DNA of 37,252 nt, from assembly GCA_031261455.1 (NCBI GenBank), contig JAISJP010000017.1:1-37252 (forward strand), written 5' to 3'. This DNA comes from Propionibacteriaceae bacterium (GTDB lineage: Bacteria; Actinomycetota; Actinomycetes; Propionibacteriales; Propionibacteriaceae). Each line of letters begins with the position of its first letter. Position 1 is the stretch's first letter. The position numbers and the translations under genes were made by a program. Positions 17,991 to 26,817 of this stretch are shown here, piece by piece. Below the pieces are notes generated by a model. That model was not told the origin of the DNA, did not search any database, and saw only the letters and a list, made by a program, of their open reading frames with translations.

Positions 17991-19465
17991 CTCGCGCCTC
18001 CACGGCCACGTCAACCCCAACGCGTCGCGGCGTCGAGTTGGCCCTGGTGCTGTTCGGTTTTGGCATCGCGACGGGCGGATATCTGCTCTACTATCTGAAC
18101 AACAACGCGCCCATCCCCACCAACTGGTGGTTCCCTTTTGCGGCGTGGCTGGGCATGAGCTTGGCCGCGCACATTGTGGTGCGACGTGCGGCTCCATACG
18201 CCGACCCGGTGCTGCTGCCCTGCGTGCTGCTGCTTAACGGCTTGGGCCTGGCAATGCTGAACCGGCTGGACTCTGGCATCGGTAGCGCCGCCGCGGTGCA
18301 GTTGCGTTGGACGGCGCTAGCCATCGTAGTGGCCTGCGTCGCGCTCGTTGCGCTCCGCGACTACCGGGTATTGGAACGTTATACATACTCGCTGTTCCTG
18401 CTGGGCGCCGCTCTGCTAGTGCTGCCCCTGCTGCCCGTCATCGGTCAAGACAAAAACGGTAGCCAGATATGGATTGAGATATTCGGTTACTCGTTCCAGC
18501 CTGCCGAGATCGCCAAGATTGTGCTCACCTTCGCGTTCGCGTCCTACCTGTCCGACCACCGTGAACGACTCAAGACTGCGGGCACAAAGGTGCTCGGCAT
18601 CACTTGGCCGCGACTGGCCGACACCCTGCCCATCGGGGTCATGTGGCTGTCTGCCCTAGCCATCTTGGTGTTCCAGAACGACCTAGGCACGTCGTTGCTG
18701 TTCTTCGGGTTATTTGTGATGATGCTCTACGTAGCCACCGACTCGCCCGCGTGGCCGATCATCGGTGGGCTGGCGTTCGCGGCAGCGGCGGTGCTGGTCT
18801 ACACCCAAACCACGCGCGTCCAGATTCGCGTGGAGTCGTGGCTCAACCCCTTTGCTGACGTCGATCAGAACTACCAGATCATCGAGGGTCAGTTCGGCAT
18901 GGCCTGGGGTGGACTGTTCGGTCGTGGCTGGGGCATGGGCAGGCCCGGACGCATCCCCATCGTCAACTCCGACTTCATCTCAGCCGCGTTTGGCGAAGAA
19001 CTGGGCCTCATCGGGCTGATGGCCATCATCATCTTGTACGCCATCATCGTGATGCGCTCCTTGCGCGCCGCCTTGATGGCCCGCGAGTGGTTCGGCAAAC
19101 TGCTGGCCTCCGGGTTGGGGTTTGTGTTTGCGCTGCAGGTGTTCGCGATCATCGGTGGCGTTACCCGCCTGCTGCCTCTCACCGGGTTGACAACGCCGTT
19201 TATCTCGCAGGGCGGATCGTCGCTGCTGGCAAACTGGGTGATTATCGCCATTTTGTTGCGGCTGTCACATCAGGCACGTGCGCCCATCGAGTTGGACAAC
19301 GCGGTAGAGGTAGTCAACTTGGAGGACGAAGAGACAGTGGCGCTTGAAGTGGTAGCTGCTGCACCCGCCTCCCCGAGACCGGCGGTACCCACAGCGCCCA
19401 CGGCGGCACCCCAGGAAGCAGCGCTGGAGGCACCCGCAGCGACACCGAGGGGAGCCAACGCGTGA
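17987..19465 (+). CDS. rodA: SEDS glycosyltransferase RodA/FtsW, copy 1
   Basis: Polytopic SEDS-family enzyme polymerising lipid II into peptidoglycan, working with the class B PBP encoded next. About 492 residues with many hydrophobic helices. Family blocks are FQPAEIAKIVL, FQNDLGTSLLFF (with the essential Asp), GLFGRGWGMG, DFISAAFGEELG and the C-terminal FISQGGSSLLANW. The GTG at 17987 overlaps the pstP stop. After the last helix comes an Ala/Pro-rich cytosolic tail of about 50 residues, longer than the tail in copy 2 (34803-36206). It probably acts in elongation, given the operon partner PbpA, but FtsW-like use cannot be excluded from sequence. Confidence 0.93.
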   Translation: MTRASTATSTPTRRGVELALVLFGFGIATGGYLLYYLNNNAPIPTNWWFPFAAWLGMSLAAHIVVRRAAPYADPVLLPCVLLLNGLGLAMLNRLDSGIGSAAAVQLRWTALAIVVACVALVALRDYRVLERYTYSLFLLGAALLVLPLLPVIGQDKNGSQIWIEIFGYSFQPAEIAKIVLTFAFASYLSDHRERLKTAGTKVLGITWPRLADTLPIGVMWLSALAILVFQNDLGTSLLFFGLFVMMLYVATDSPAWPIIGGLAFAAAAVLVYTQTTRVQIRVESWLNPFADVDQNYQIIEGQFGMAWGGLFGRGWGMGRPGRIPIVNSDFISAAFGEELGLIGLMAIIILYAIIVMRSLRAALMAREWFGKLLASGLGFVFALQVFAIIGGVTRLLPLTGLTTPFISQGGSSLLANWVIIAILLRLSHQARAPIELDNAVEVVNLEDEETVALEVVAAAPASPRPAVPTAPTAAPQEAALEAPAATPRGANA

Positions 19466-20895
19466 ATCACTCCATTCGCTGGGTCAGCGCAGTCGCCGGA
19501 CTCATGTTCTTCGCCCTGCTCGCTAACATCACCGGCTCGTACCTGTTCCGCGGTCCCGAACTCACCAACTCGCCGCTGAATCAGCGTGTGCTGCAGGAGC
19601 AGTTCGGCTGGCCGCGTGGCCCCCTCATGGCCGGCAACACCCCAATCGTAGAGTCCGTCGCGGTCGATTCTTACCTGTGGGCCAACAAGCGCGTGTACAA
19701 CAACGGCCCCATGTACGCCCCGATCACCGGCTATTACTCGCTGAACTTTGGTCGCTCGCGTCTGGAACAGGTGTACAACGCTGAACTCACCTCCACGTCT
19801 GACTCCCAGTTGATGGCCCGCGTGATGGACGCACTGGCCGGGCGCTCCACGCAGGGCGCCATCGTCCAGACCACCATCAACCCTGCCGCCCAGGCCGCGG
19901 CATGGGAGGCGATGCAGGGCCGCAAGGGTGCCGTGGTGGCCGTTGACTACACCACGGGGGCGCTCCTGGCCTACGTCAGTACACCGTCATACGACCCTGC
20001 CGACCTGGCGTCCAGCGACCTCGACCACGTGGTTGACGCGTGGGATGCCTACAACGACGATCCTGCGCGACCGATGGCAGACCGAGCCGGGCGTGAAATC
20101 TACCCACCCGGTTCGACCTTCAAGTTGGTGACAACGGCAGCCGCGCTGGAGGCAGGTTGGCGACCGGACACGCTGGTTGACTCCCCGAAGGAGCTGCCGT
20201 TGCCGAACTCGGAGCATGTCCTGGAAAACTTTGGGCAGGTTGGTTGTGGCGGCGAGCGCATCACCATGTTGGACGCCATGAAGGTGTCCTGCAACACCGC
20301 CTACGCCAATATCGGCATGGCGCTGGGCGCGGACGCCCTAAGGAATCAGGCGGAGAAGTTCGGTTTCAACGAAGGTTTTATGTCCGACATCGGCTCGGCC
20401 ACCTCAAACTTCCCGTCCGAGATGGATGCAGCACAAACCGCGATGAGCGCCATCGGCCAGTTTGAAGTGGCTGCCACGCCGTTGCAGATGACCATGGTGG
20501 CCGCAGCCATCGCCAACCGGGGAGTGCTGATGGAGCCCTACCTAGTGTCCGAACTGCGCAACCCCGACCTGTCCGTGTTGTCCATTCACGCCAAGAACCC
20601 CATCCGCCAAGCCCTAAGCCAACAGAGCGCCGGAATCCTCGCCTCCATGATGATCGAAAACGTCAACTCCGGCGGTGGCGACGACGCCGCCATGGACGGC
20701 CTAACCGTCGGTGGCAAAACCGGCACCGCCCAATGGGACACCGATGAGCACCCCTACTACTGGTTCGTCGGTTTCGTCGAAGAATCGCACGTAGCCATCG
20801 GCGTCTTCATCGAAGAGACCAAGTCAGGCGACCCCCAGTGGAGCGGTGGTGCCGCCGGTCCCGTCTTCAAAGCCGTAGCCGAGGCCCTGCGCTGA
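19462..20895 (+). CDS. pbpA: Class B penicillin-binding protein PbpA, copy 1
   Basis: Membrane-anchored transpeptidase cross-linking peptidoglycan strands made by RodA. 477 residues: N-terminal transmembrane anchor (about 9-28), dimerisation-like region, then a transpeptidase domain with STFK (catalytic Ser), SCN and KTGTA motifs, all intact. The GTG at 19462 overlaps the rodA stop by 4 nt. It is very similar to the inverted copy at 33373-34806: by eye the first 100 residues differ at 15 positions, and the C-terminal PVFKAVAEALR is nearly the same. The next gene expected in actinobacteria, pknA, is absent; a long inverted repeat follows instead. Confidence 0.94.
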   Translation: MNHSIRWVSAVAGLMFFALLANITGSYLFRGPELTNSPLNQRVLQEQFGWPRGPLMAGNTPIVESVAVDSYLWANKRVYNNGPMYAPITGYYSLNFGRSRLEQVYNAELTSTSDSQLMARVMDALAGRSTQGAIVQTTINPAAQAAAWEAMQGRKGAVVAVDYTTGALLAYVSTPSYDPADLASSDLDHVVDAWDAYNDDPARPMADRAGREIYPPGSTFKLVTTAAALEAGWRPDTLVDSPKELPLPNSEHVLENFGQVGCGGERITMLDAMKVSCNTAYANIGMALGADALRNQAEKFGFNEGFMSDIGSATSNFPSEMDAAQTAMSAIGQFEVAATPLQMTMVAAAIANRGVLMEPYLVSELRNPDLSVLSIHAKNPIRQALSQQSAGILASMMIENVNSGGGDDAAMDGLTVGGKTGTAQWDTDEHPYYWFVGFVEESHVAIGVFIEETKSGDPQWSGGAAGPVFKAVAEALR

Positions 20896-20933
20896 ACTAT
20901 CGCCGTCTCATTTCGTGCTGTCGCGCAGGTGGT

Positions 20934-21069
20934 GTGGTGTCACAAGAATTGGGGGACGTTTCTGCCCTACAAGCCGTACGGGCTGCGCTACGCAATGATG
21001 CTTCGCTTATATCATTGCTCCGCTGCGCTCCGAGCGCCCAGAAACGTCCCCCAATTCTTGCGACACCAC
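20934..21069. repeat. Long inverted repeat between pbpA and lysS
   Basis: Arms 20934-20964 and 21039-21069 are 31 nt each and match as reverse complements with one mismatch (a G-U pair in RNA). The roughly 74-nt interior has a further CAATGAT/ATCATTG stem and GCTGCGCT-type repeats. It lies between convergent genes, so it could terminate both. Its size and perfection also fit a miniature palindromic mobile or REP/BIME-like element. No transposase is seen. Confidence 0.7.
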
Positions 21070-21152
21070 AGACCATAGGTTAAGTTGCGGTTTATGCCAC
21101 TCAGGAGAGGTTGACTGTGCGACTGCGTCACTCATGAGAGTGTTGCAGAAAA

Positions 21153-22781
21153 CTATGCTTGCGGGCGCAGCAATGGGAACAGGATTGTTTCGCGGATTCC
21201 GGCGTCGGTGAAGAGCATGACGAGACGGTCGATACCTAGGCCCATGCCGCCCATTGGGGGGCAGCCTTGTTCTAGGGCGGCTAGGAAGTCTTCGTCCAAC
21301 TGCATGGCTTCGGGGTCGCCTGCGGCGGCTTGCAGGGATTGGGCGGTTAGCACCTCGCGCTGGATTACCGGGTCTACCAACTCGGTGAAGCCGGTGCCGC
21401 GCTCCATGCCGCCGATCATCAGGTCCCAGGCTTCGATTAGGCCGGGCTTGCTGCGGTGGGGGCGAGCTAGGGGTTGGGCGCTGGCCGGGTAGTCGCATAC
21501 ATATGTGGGCTGGATCAGGCCCGGCTCTACTAGCTCCTCGAACAGTTCCTTGGCTAGCTTGTCGCTGGACCACTGCGGGTCATACTGGACTTCCAATTTG
21601 TCGGCGGCGGCTTGCAGCACGGCAACCGGGGTGTCGATGCTGGTCTCGAAGCCCAAGCGCTCGCTCAGGCCATCGTATAGGGGCAGCCACTTCCACTCGC
21701 CGTCTAGATCGATGACGGTGCCGTCAGCACGCTCGATCTGGTGCTTGCCAACCACGTCGGCAGCGTCCATGATCAACTGCTTAGTGAACGCGGCAATAGT
21801 GGCCTGGTCGCCCCACGATTCGTAGGCTTCTAGCATGGTGAACTCGGGGCTGTGAGACGAGTCGACGCCCTCGTTGCGGAACACGCGGCCGATCTCGTAG
21901 ACGCGGTCCACGCCGCCAACCATGGCGCGCTTTAGATACAACTCCAGCGCAATGCGCAGGCTCATCGGCAAGTCGAAGGCGTTCAAGTGGGTGTTGAACG
22001 GACGCGCGGCAGCACCACCGTGCACGGCTTGCAGGATGGGGGTTTCAATCTCGATGTAACCCAGACGCTCAACCGTGTGTCGAATCGAACTGGTTATCGC
22101 CGCACGCAGGCGCAGCATCTCGCGGGCCTCAGGGCGGGCGATCAGGTCAGTGTAGCGCTGACGCACCCGCGACTCTTCGCTTAGCTCCTTGTGCAGCACC
22201 GGCAGCGGGCGCAGAGCCTTGCTCGCCATGCGCCAATGCGTCGCCATCACGCTCAGTTCGCCACGCTTGGACGAGATGACACGGCCCTCGATCCAGACGA
22301 AGTCACCCAGATCGACATCGGTCTTCCACGCCTCCAGGGACGCATCGCCAACCTCGGCCAGCGACAACATCACCTGCAGGCGTTCGCCGTTATCAGAGGC
22401 GGTAAAGCCGTCCTGCAGGGTGGCGAAGCAGAGCTTTCCGGTGTTGCGCGCAAAGACGACACGACCAGCAACACTGACCACATCTGTAGTCTCTTCGCCG
22501 GCAGCTAGGTGACCCCAGCCAGCGCGCACGGCAGCCAGCGTGTGGGAGCGACGCAGATCAGGTGGGTAGGGCTGCACACCGGCGTCTAGCAGGCGTTGCC
22601 GCTTGTCCAGGCGCACCCGCGTCTGTTCACTGATGCTGGCGGAGTCATCCTCGACGCCCGCAACAGCGGCCACATCGGCAGCAGCGGCGGCAGCGGGACC
22701 AGTGACGTCACCCACGTCACTCACACCAACCAACCCACCCGAGGTCGAAACTGGAGTTGAATCCGAAGTCGAAACAGCCAT
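21153..22781 (-). CDS. lysS: Lysyl-tRNA synthetase, class II
   Basis: Charges tRNA-Lys in the cytoplasm. About 542 residues with an OB-fold anticodon domain (VSVAGRVVFARNTGKLCFATLQD) and the class II catalytic core. Core motifs are motif 2 region YEIGRVFRNEGVDSSHSPEF, motif 3 GMGLGIDRLVML, and the lysine-site block HGGAAARPF. I start it at ATG 22781; an in-frame upstream extension would run into crgA. Even so, there is an extra N-terminal segment of about 60 residues, rich in Ser, Val, Gly and Ala with an Ala run, before the canonical part. It is 16 nt downstream of crgA and probably co-transcribed. Position next to the cell-wall operon is unusual for lysS. Confidence 0.95.
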   Translation of the reverse strand: MAVSTSDSTPVSTSGGLVGVSDVGDVTGPAAAAAADVAAVAGVEDDSASISEQTRVRLDKRQRLLDAGVQPYPPDLRRSHTLAAVRAGWGHLAAGEETTDVVSVAGRVVFARNTGKLCFATLQDGFTASDNGERLQVMLSLAEVGDASLEAWKTDVDLGDFVWIEGRVISSKRGELSVMATHWRMASKALRPLPVLHKELSEESRVRQRYTDLIARPEAREMLRLRAAITSSIRHTVERLGYIEIETPILQAVHGGAAARPFNTHLNAFDLPMSLRIALELYLKRAMVGGVDRVYEIGRVFRNEGVDSSHSPEFTMLEAYESWGDQATIAAFTKQLIMDAADVVGKHQIERADGTVIDLDGEWKWLPLYDGLSERLGFETSIDTPVAVLQAAADKLEVQYDPQWSSDKLAKELFEELVEPGLIQPTYVCDYPASAQPLARPHRSKPGLIEAWDLMIGGMERGTGFTELVDPVIQREVLTAQSLQAAAGDPEAMQLDEDFLAALEQGCPPMGGMGLGIDRLVMLFTDAGIRETILFPLLRPQA

Positions 22782-22797
22782 GTTCAAACGCGCGTGC

Positions 22798-23091
22798 TTA
22801 CTTCCACTGGGTGGATACGGCAAACGCGGAGCCGATCAGGGCCAGCGCGATCAGGAAGTTCCAGCCACCGAGGCTAACCATGAACGGAATCTTGGAGCCG
22901 GCGATGTAGTAAACCACCAGCCAGATCACGCCAGCCAAGCCGAGCGGCACAAACACGTAAGGCACCCAATCGCGGGCACCGGAGAGGCGAATCTTCTCTT
23001 CGGCGTTCTCGCCCCGCTTGGAAGCCAGCGCGCGGGCACGCTTATTTTGGAGCTTCTCCTCCGCCTTGGTACGACTCTTGGACTCGGGCAT
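22798..23091 (-). CDS. crgA: Cell division protein CrgA
   Basis: Small actinobacterial membrane protein that scaffolds the divisome, with partners in mycobacteria including FtsZ, FtsQ, FtsI and Wag31. 97 residues: a charged Lys/Glu/Arg-rich N-terminus, then two transmembrane helices with the family signature, WVPYVFVPLGLAGVIWLVVYY (first) and the GGWNFLIALALIGSAFAVSTQWK block (second). In many actinobacteria crgA lies beside the pknB-pbpA-rodA-pstP cluster, so its presence here supports common origin of this neighbourhood. Divergent from the metallophosphoesterase with about 145 nt between them. Confidence 0.93.
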   Translation of the reverse strand: MPESKSRTKAEEKLQNKRARALASKRGENAEEKIRLSGARDWVPYVFVPLGLAGVIWLVVYYIAGSKIPFMVSLGGWNFLIALALIGSAFAVSTQWK

Positions 23092-23236
23092 ATCTAAACT
23101 CTCCTTAGACTCTTACTGTGAGGCGCTTACCTTTAGCCCCACAACAAGAACTTGCACCAAGTAGCCTAGTTTATGTTGAGCCAAGATTAGGCACCGCGTG
23201 CCCATACGCCCCCAAGTTGGATGGAAGTGAACTCTC

Positions 23237-24553
23237 ATGTTTGAAGCTGCAATAGTGCTCGTGATCGGCCTCTGCGTCTTCCTAGTGCGCCGAGTCTGCG
23301 CCGCACTGTCACTGCGCCGCACCGCCGGATGGATCATGGGGGGCGTCATCGTGGCGCTGGTGGTTGCGTCGATGCTCCCCAACCTCGCTGGCCCCGGATT
23401 CAACGTGCAAGCCTGGCGCCCTTTCTCCACCGTCGGCTACATCACCATGACATACCTGCCGTATCTGGCGTTTGGATTGCTCGTGGTGTGGGTGGTGGAT
23501 GTGATCTGGCGGAAGTCTGAGTTGCGGTCAACATCTCTTGAAGTGACGTCTGCCGAACTCCCTGCCACCCAAGTTTGGGATCCCAGCGCGGATTCAGCAA
23601 CGGGAACTCAGGTGCTTGAGTCGTGCGTGACGGTATCAGAGGCCGAACTGAGAGCACCGTCGCCCGAGACTGGGCCAACACTGCCTGCCAAAACTCTCAC
23701 AAAGTCCCTCCGAGCTAACACGATACAATACCTGACTATTGGGGTAATGGTGCTGGCGGCAGGTGTAGTGGGGTACGGGTACTGGCGGGCGCTGACGCCA
23801 AGTATCAACCAAGTGGAGTTTGCGCATGCCCAGGTGCCACAGGCGTTTGATGGGTATCGCGTGGCGCTGGTTACCGATCTGCATATTGGGCCGTCGCGCG
23901 GCGGAGAGTGGTTGCAGCAGCGAGTGGACCAGATCAACGCCGAGGACGTGGATTTGGTGCTCATCGTGGGCGACTTGGTGGATGGGGTTCCGGCGCAGAT
24001 TGGCGACGAGATGCTTCCGATATTGAACATTAATGCTCGTGATGGGGTGTACATCACCACCGGCAATCACGAGTATTACGCCGATGCCCAGGCTTGGGTG
24101 GACTTCTGGGAGAGTCATGGCATTGACGTGCTTACCAACGAGTCGGTTGTGATTTCCCGAGATGGCGCGAGCATCGATTTGGTTGGCATAAACGACCGTA
24201 CTGGCACGCCTCCATTGGCGGCCGATGTTGCTGAAGCCATTGCCACCTTGCCCAGCACGGCGAGTGACACGGGGCGATTCCGCCTGCTTGCCGCCCACCA
24301 GCCAGTACAGGCGTTGGCGGGCGACAATCTGGCGTCCCAACTGGGAATTGACTTGCAAGTGAGCGGCCACACTCACGGAGGGCAGGTGTGGCCGGTTCAC
24401 TATCTGGCCGAGCTGCAACAAGGCGTGCTCGACGGCGTTCACGAACTTGGGGGAGTGACAGTGGTGACCTCCCGTGGGGCCGGTGCGTGGGGTCCCCCCG
24501 TTCGCATCGGCGCACCTCCGGAGATCATCGTCATCACCTTGCGTGCAATGTAG
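23237..24553 (+). CDS. Membrane metallophosphoesterase (YkuE-like)
   Basis: Calcineurin-like phosphoesterase with N-terminal membrane domain, 438 residues. Three hydrophobic helices lie in the first about 90 residues, followed by a cytosolic-type linker and another helix near 165-180. The catalytic domain comes after that. Dinuclear metal motifs are all present: VTDLHIG, VGDLVDG, GNHEYY, AAHQP and SGHTHGGQ. Relatives such as B. subtilis YkuE act on phospholipids or unknown phosphate esters at the membrane; the substrate here is unknown. The gene starts 13 nt after a GGAAGTGA box and stands alone; a palindromic repeat separates its end from the convergent surface-protein gene. Confidence 0.9.
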   Translation: MFEAAIVLVIGLCVFLVRRVCAALSLRRTAGWIMGGVIVALVVASMLPNLAGPGFNVQAWRPFSTVGYITMTYLPYLAFGLLVVWVVDVIWRKSELRSTSLEVTSAELPATQVWDPSADSATGTQVLESCVTVSEAELRAPSPETGPTLPAKTLTKSLRANTIQYLTIGVMVLAAGVVGYGYWRALTPSINQVEFAHAQVPQAFDGYRVALVTDLHIGPSRGGEWLQQRVDQINAEDVDLVLIVGDLVDGVPAQIGDEMLPILNINARDGVYITTGNHEYYADAQAWVDFWESHGIDVLTNESVVISRDGASIDLVGINDRTGTPPLAADVAEAIATLPSTASDTGRFRLLAAHQPVQALAGDNLASQLGIDLQVSGHTHGGQVWPVHYLAELQQGVLDGVHELGGVTVVTSRGAGAWGPPVRIGAPPEIIVITLRAM

Positions 24554-24563
24554 CGCCCACTGA

Positions 24564-24656
24564 AAGGAAGTGGTTTCTGCGACGCCGCCTGCTGGCTCCG
24601 CGCAGAATGACGGTCAAGAATTGCCCCTCTCGTCATCCTGCGCGACGTCGCAGGAT
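24564..24656. repeat. Palindromic intergenic repeat, copy A
   Basis: Two hairpins in about 93 nt: TTCTGCG/CGCAGAA (24575-24581 with 24601-24607) and ATCCTGCG/CGCAGGAT (24635-24642 with 24649-24656). The same composite appears at 28887-28975, and its second half at about 26785-26807. Placed between convergent genes, it may act as a two-way terminator. Confidence 0.75.
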
Positions 24657-24662
24657 CCATAC

Positions 24663-26684
24663 TCAAGCCCGCGAGACCTTGCGGTTGACTACTGCCAACA
24701 CGACCATGCCGCACATGATGAGCAGGCCAGCAAGTGGCGCGGACGGTGACATATCACTGCCCGTCCAGGGCAGTTGTCCGGGAGTTCCCTGCTCCGTGCC
24801 ACTGCCAGGGTTACCTGGATCAGCTTGGCCACCCGGGTTACCAGCCCCACCGGGGTTACCAGGGTTACCAGGATTGCCCGGGTCACCAGGATTGCCCGGG
24901 TCAACTGGCCCAGCGGGAACAGCGACGGTGATGGCGAACTTGTAGATCAGCACAGACCCGTTCTCTGCCGTCACCTCAACCCACAGGTAGCTGCCATCAG
25001 CAAGAGTGCGTGGCGTCCAAGTGGCGTCGAACTCCGCAGTCGGGTCGTCGTCGGTTGCCGTGTAGGCAAAACGCATCGCCGATCTGAAACTGCTCATCGT
25101 TGCATCGAAGGTGACATCTGTCGCCTCGGCGGGCGTCAGGGTGAGGGTACCGGCAACTAGGCTGGCGTCATCAAATGTTGCCTGCGGGGTGCCGAGCGAG
25201 TCGACATCGATACCACCAACGGTGCTGTCAGTGAGGGTGGCGTCACTAGAGATCGCGCGCCACACATACACCTGAGGCGTGTTGGTGCCGTAAGGCATGT
25301 TTGAGGCGCTAGTTACGAATGCGACCATGTCAGCCGCGTTGATCGAGATGGACGAGCAATCACCGTTTGCGGCAACCATGCCACCCGCAGCAGGAGGCTC
25401 AGAAACGCGTTTCAGGCCATTGGATGGCGACCACACAAACACTTGTTTCCAGTAGTCTCCTCCGATCTCCCTACTCTTCGAAAGGAACAGAACATGGTCT
25501 GTGTCACTGATATACGGAGTTTCGGTGCCCGAACTTACGCCGGTAGCACCACCATCTGGGGTGGTGACCAAAGTGATGCCATCGGTGGGCGTCCAAAAAT
25601 ACACCTGCGTAGCGCTATTGCCCGCCAGGAACTCAGGGGCCTGGGAGTTGAAGACAATGTTGCCCTTGGAGTTGATATGCGGGTTCTGTGAGGGGCCGGT
25701 GGCACCGACTCCATTGCCATCAGTGGAGATAATCTGCACACCAGCATCCTCTGTCCACAGATAGACCTGCTCCATGCTGCCGTTTGCTCCGGGCAAGTCA
25801 AAGGCAGTCGAACTGAACACGATGGCGCCACTGGCGTTGATCTGCGGGTTGTGTGACGATCCACCGCCACCCGTGCTACCTCCATCGCTACTGGAGATCA
25901 ACTGCACTCCATTGTCTTTTGTCCACAGATAGACCTGCGATACAGCTGGCCTAGCTCCGGGCAGATTGTCCGACTGTGACGTGAACACAATGGAGCCGTC
26001 CGCGTTGATCTGCGGCACTTCGGAGTCGCTGGTTCCGCCGGTGGCACCGTCCGGACTGGAGATGAACGTCACAGTGTTCGGGTTGTCCGGCGTCCACAGA
26101 TACGTCTGTTGCACGCCGTTGTATGCGCCCGGCAGGTTGCTAGCTGCAGAGAGAAACACCACCGAACCGTTCTCGTTGACACGCGCGCCGGAGCTGCTTT
26201 CTGTTGCGCCATCTAGGCCGTTCGGACTGGAGATGACTTTGACTCCGTCGGCTTCCGTCCAGCGGTAAAGCTGTGTGACAGTGCTGCTGACGTAACCCGG
26301 CAGGTTACTCGCGGCCGAAAGAAACACGACAGACCCGTCGTCGCCGATCTGTGGGAGCGTCGCGTCGCCATTGGCACTCGTGGTGCCGCCATCCGGGCTG
26401 GAGATGGCCTTCAGACCGCCATCCGGTGTCCACAGATATATCTGCCTAAATCCGTTGTACCCGGGCAGTAGGGAGCCGTTTGAGGAGAAGGCGATGGCTC
26501 CACTGGAGTTCATGGTCTCAGAATCGGCGGTACCCCCGGGTACTCTCGAGCCGTCTACACTGCTGACCAGCATAAGGCCGGGTGGGATGTCTGCTGCGAG
26601 TGCGCTGGGTTGGGCCAGCGGCAGCATGCCTGACAGCGCGCACGCCGAGGCAAGCAGGAGAAGTAGTTGCTTCTTAGTTTTCAT
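24663..26684 (-). CDS. LPWTG-anchored beta-propeller surface protein 1
   Basis: Secreted, wall-anchored protein of 673 residues. A signal peptide (MKTKKQLLLLLASACALSG, cleavage likely after ALA) is followed by eight repeats of about 52-57 residues. The repeat consensus is DGSVVFxSxASNLPG...QVYLWTxDxGVxLISSPDG, which resembles WD40-like/PD40 beta-propeller blades. Then come a cadherin-like beta-sandwich-type region (about 480-580, ending VEVTAENGSVLIYKFAITV), a collagen-like GNPGNPG spacer, the sortase motif LPWTG, a hydrophobic helix and RKVSRA. ATG follows a TATGGAG box shared with its two paralogues. A role in adhesion or binding is inferred from architecture only; no sortase gene is in the window. 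Confidence 0.88.
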   Translation of the reverse strand: MKTKKQLLLLLASACALSGMLPLAQPSALAADIPPGLMLVSSVDGSRVPGGTADSETMNSSGAIAFSSNGSLLPGYNGFRQIYLWTPDGGLKAISSPDGGTTSANGDATLPQIGDDGSVVFLSAASNLPGYVSSTVTQLYRWTEADGVKVISSPNGLDGATESSSGARVNENGSVVFLSAASNLPGAYNGVQQTYLWTPDNPNTVTFISSPDGATGGTSDSEVPQINADGSIVFTSQSDNLPGARPAVSQVYLWTKDNGVQLISSSDGGSTGGGGSSHNPQINASGAIVFSSTAFDLPGANGSMEQVYLWTEDAGVQIISTDGNGVGATGPSQNPHINSKGNIVFNSQAPEFLAGNSATQVYFWTPTDGITLVTTPDGGATGVSSGTETPYISDTDHVLFLSKSREIGGDYWKQVFVWSPSNGLKRVSEPPAAGGMVAANGDCSSISINAADMVAFVTSASNMPYGTNTPQVYVWRAISSDATLTDSTVGGIDVDSLGTPQATFDDASLVAGTLTLTPAEATDVTFDATMSSFRSAMRFAYTATDDDPTAEFDATWTPRTLADGSYLWVEVTAENGSVLIYKFAITVAVPAGPVDPGNPGDPGNPGNPGNPGGAGNPGGQADPGNPGSGTEQGTPGQLPWTGSDMSPSAPLAGLLIMCGMVVLAVVNRKVSRA

Positions 26685-26759
26685 GGATACTCCATATCTA
26701 GGGGACAGTGAATATCGACCCGGAAGCTTGTGCTCCCTCAGGTCGCGGCTCTAGGAGGG

Positions 26760-26807
26760 GGATTCTCCGCGGAGCCTTTCGTGTCATCCTGCGCGAAGCC
26801 GCAGGAT
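26760..26807. repeat. Palindromic intergenic repeat, partial copy
   Basis: CTCCGCGGAG self-complementary stretch at 26764-26773 followed by ATCCTGCG/CGCAGGAT (26786-26793 with 26800-26807). It shares the second hairpin of the composite repeat seen after the other two surface-protein genes, and sits 11 nt after the stop of surface protein 2 on the minus strand. Confidence 0.65.
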
Positions 26808-26817
26808 TTGTGACCGC

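Noticed and set aside
24388..24945. Collagen-like plus-strand frame with LPGLPG repeats
   Set aside because: It is the complement of the GNPGNPG spacer codons of surface protein 1, and runs through the palindromic repeat.
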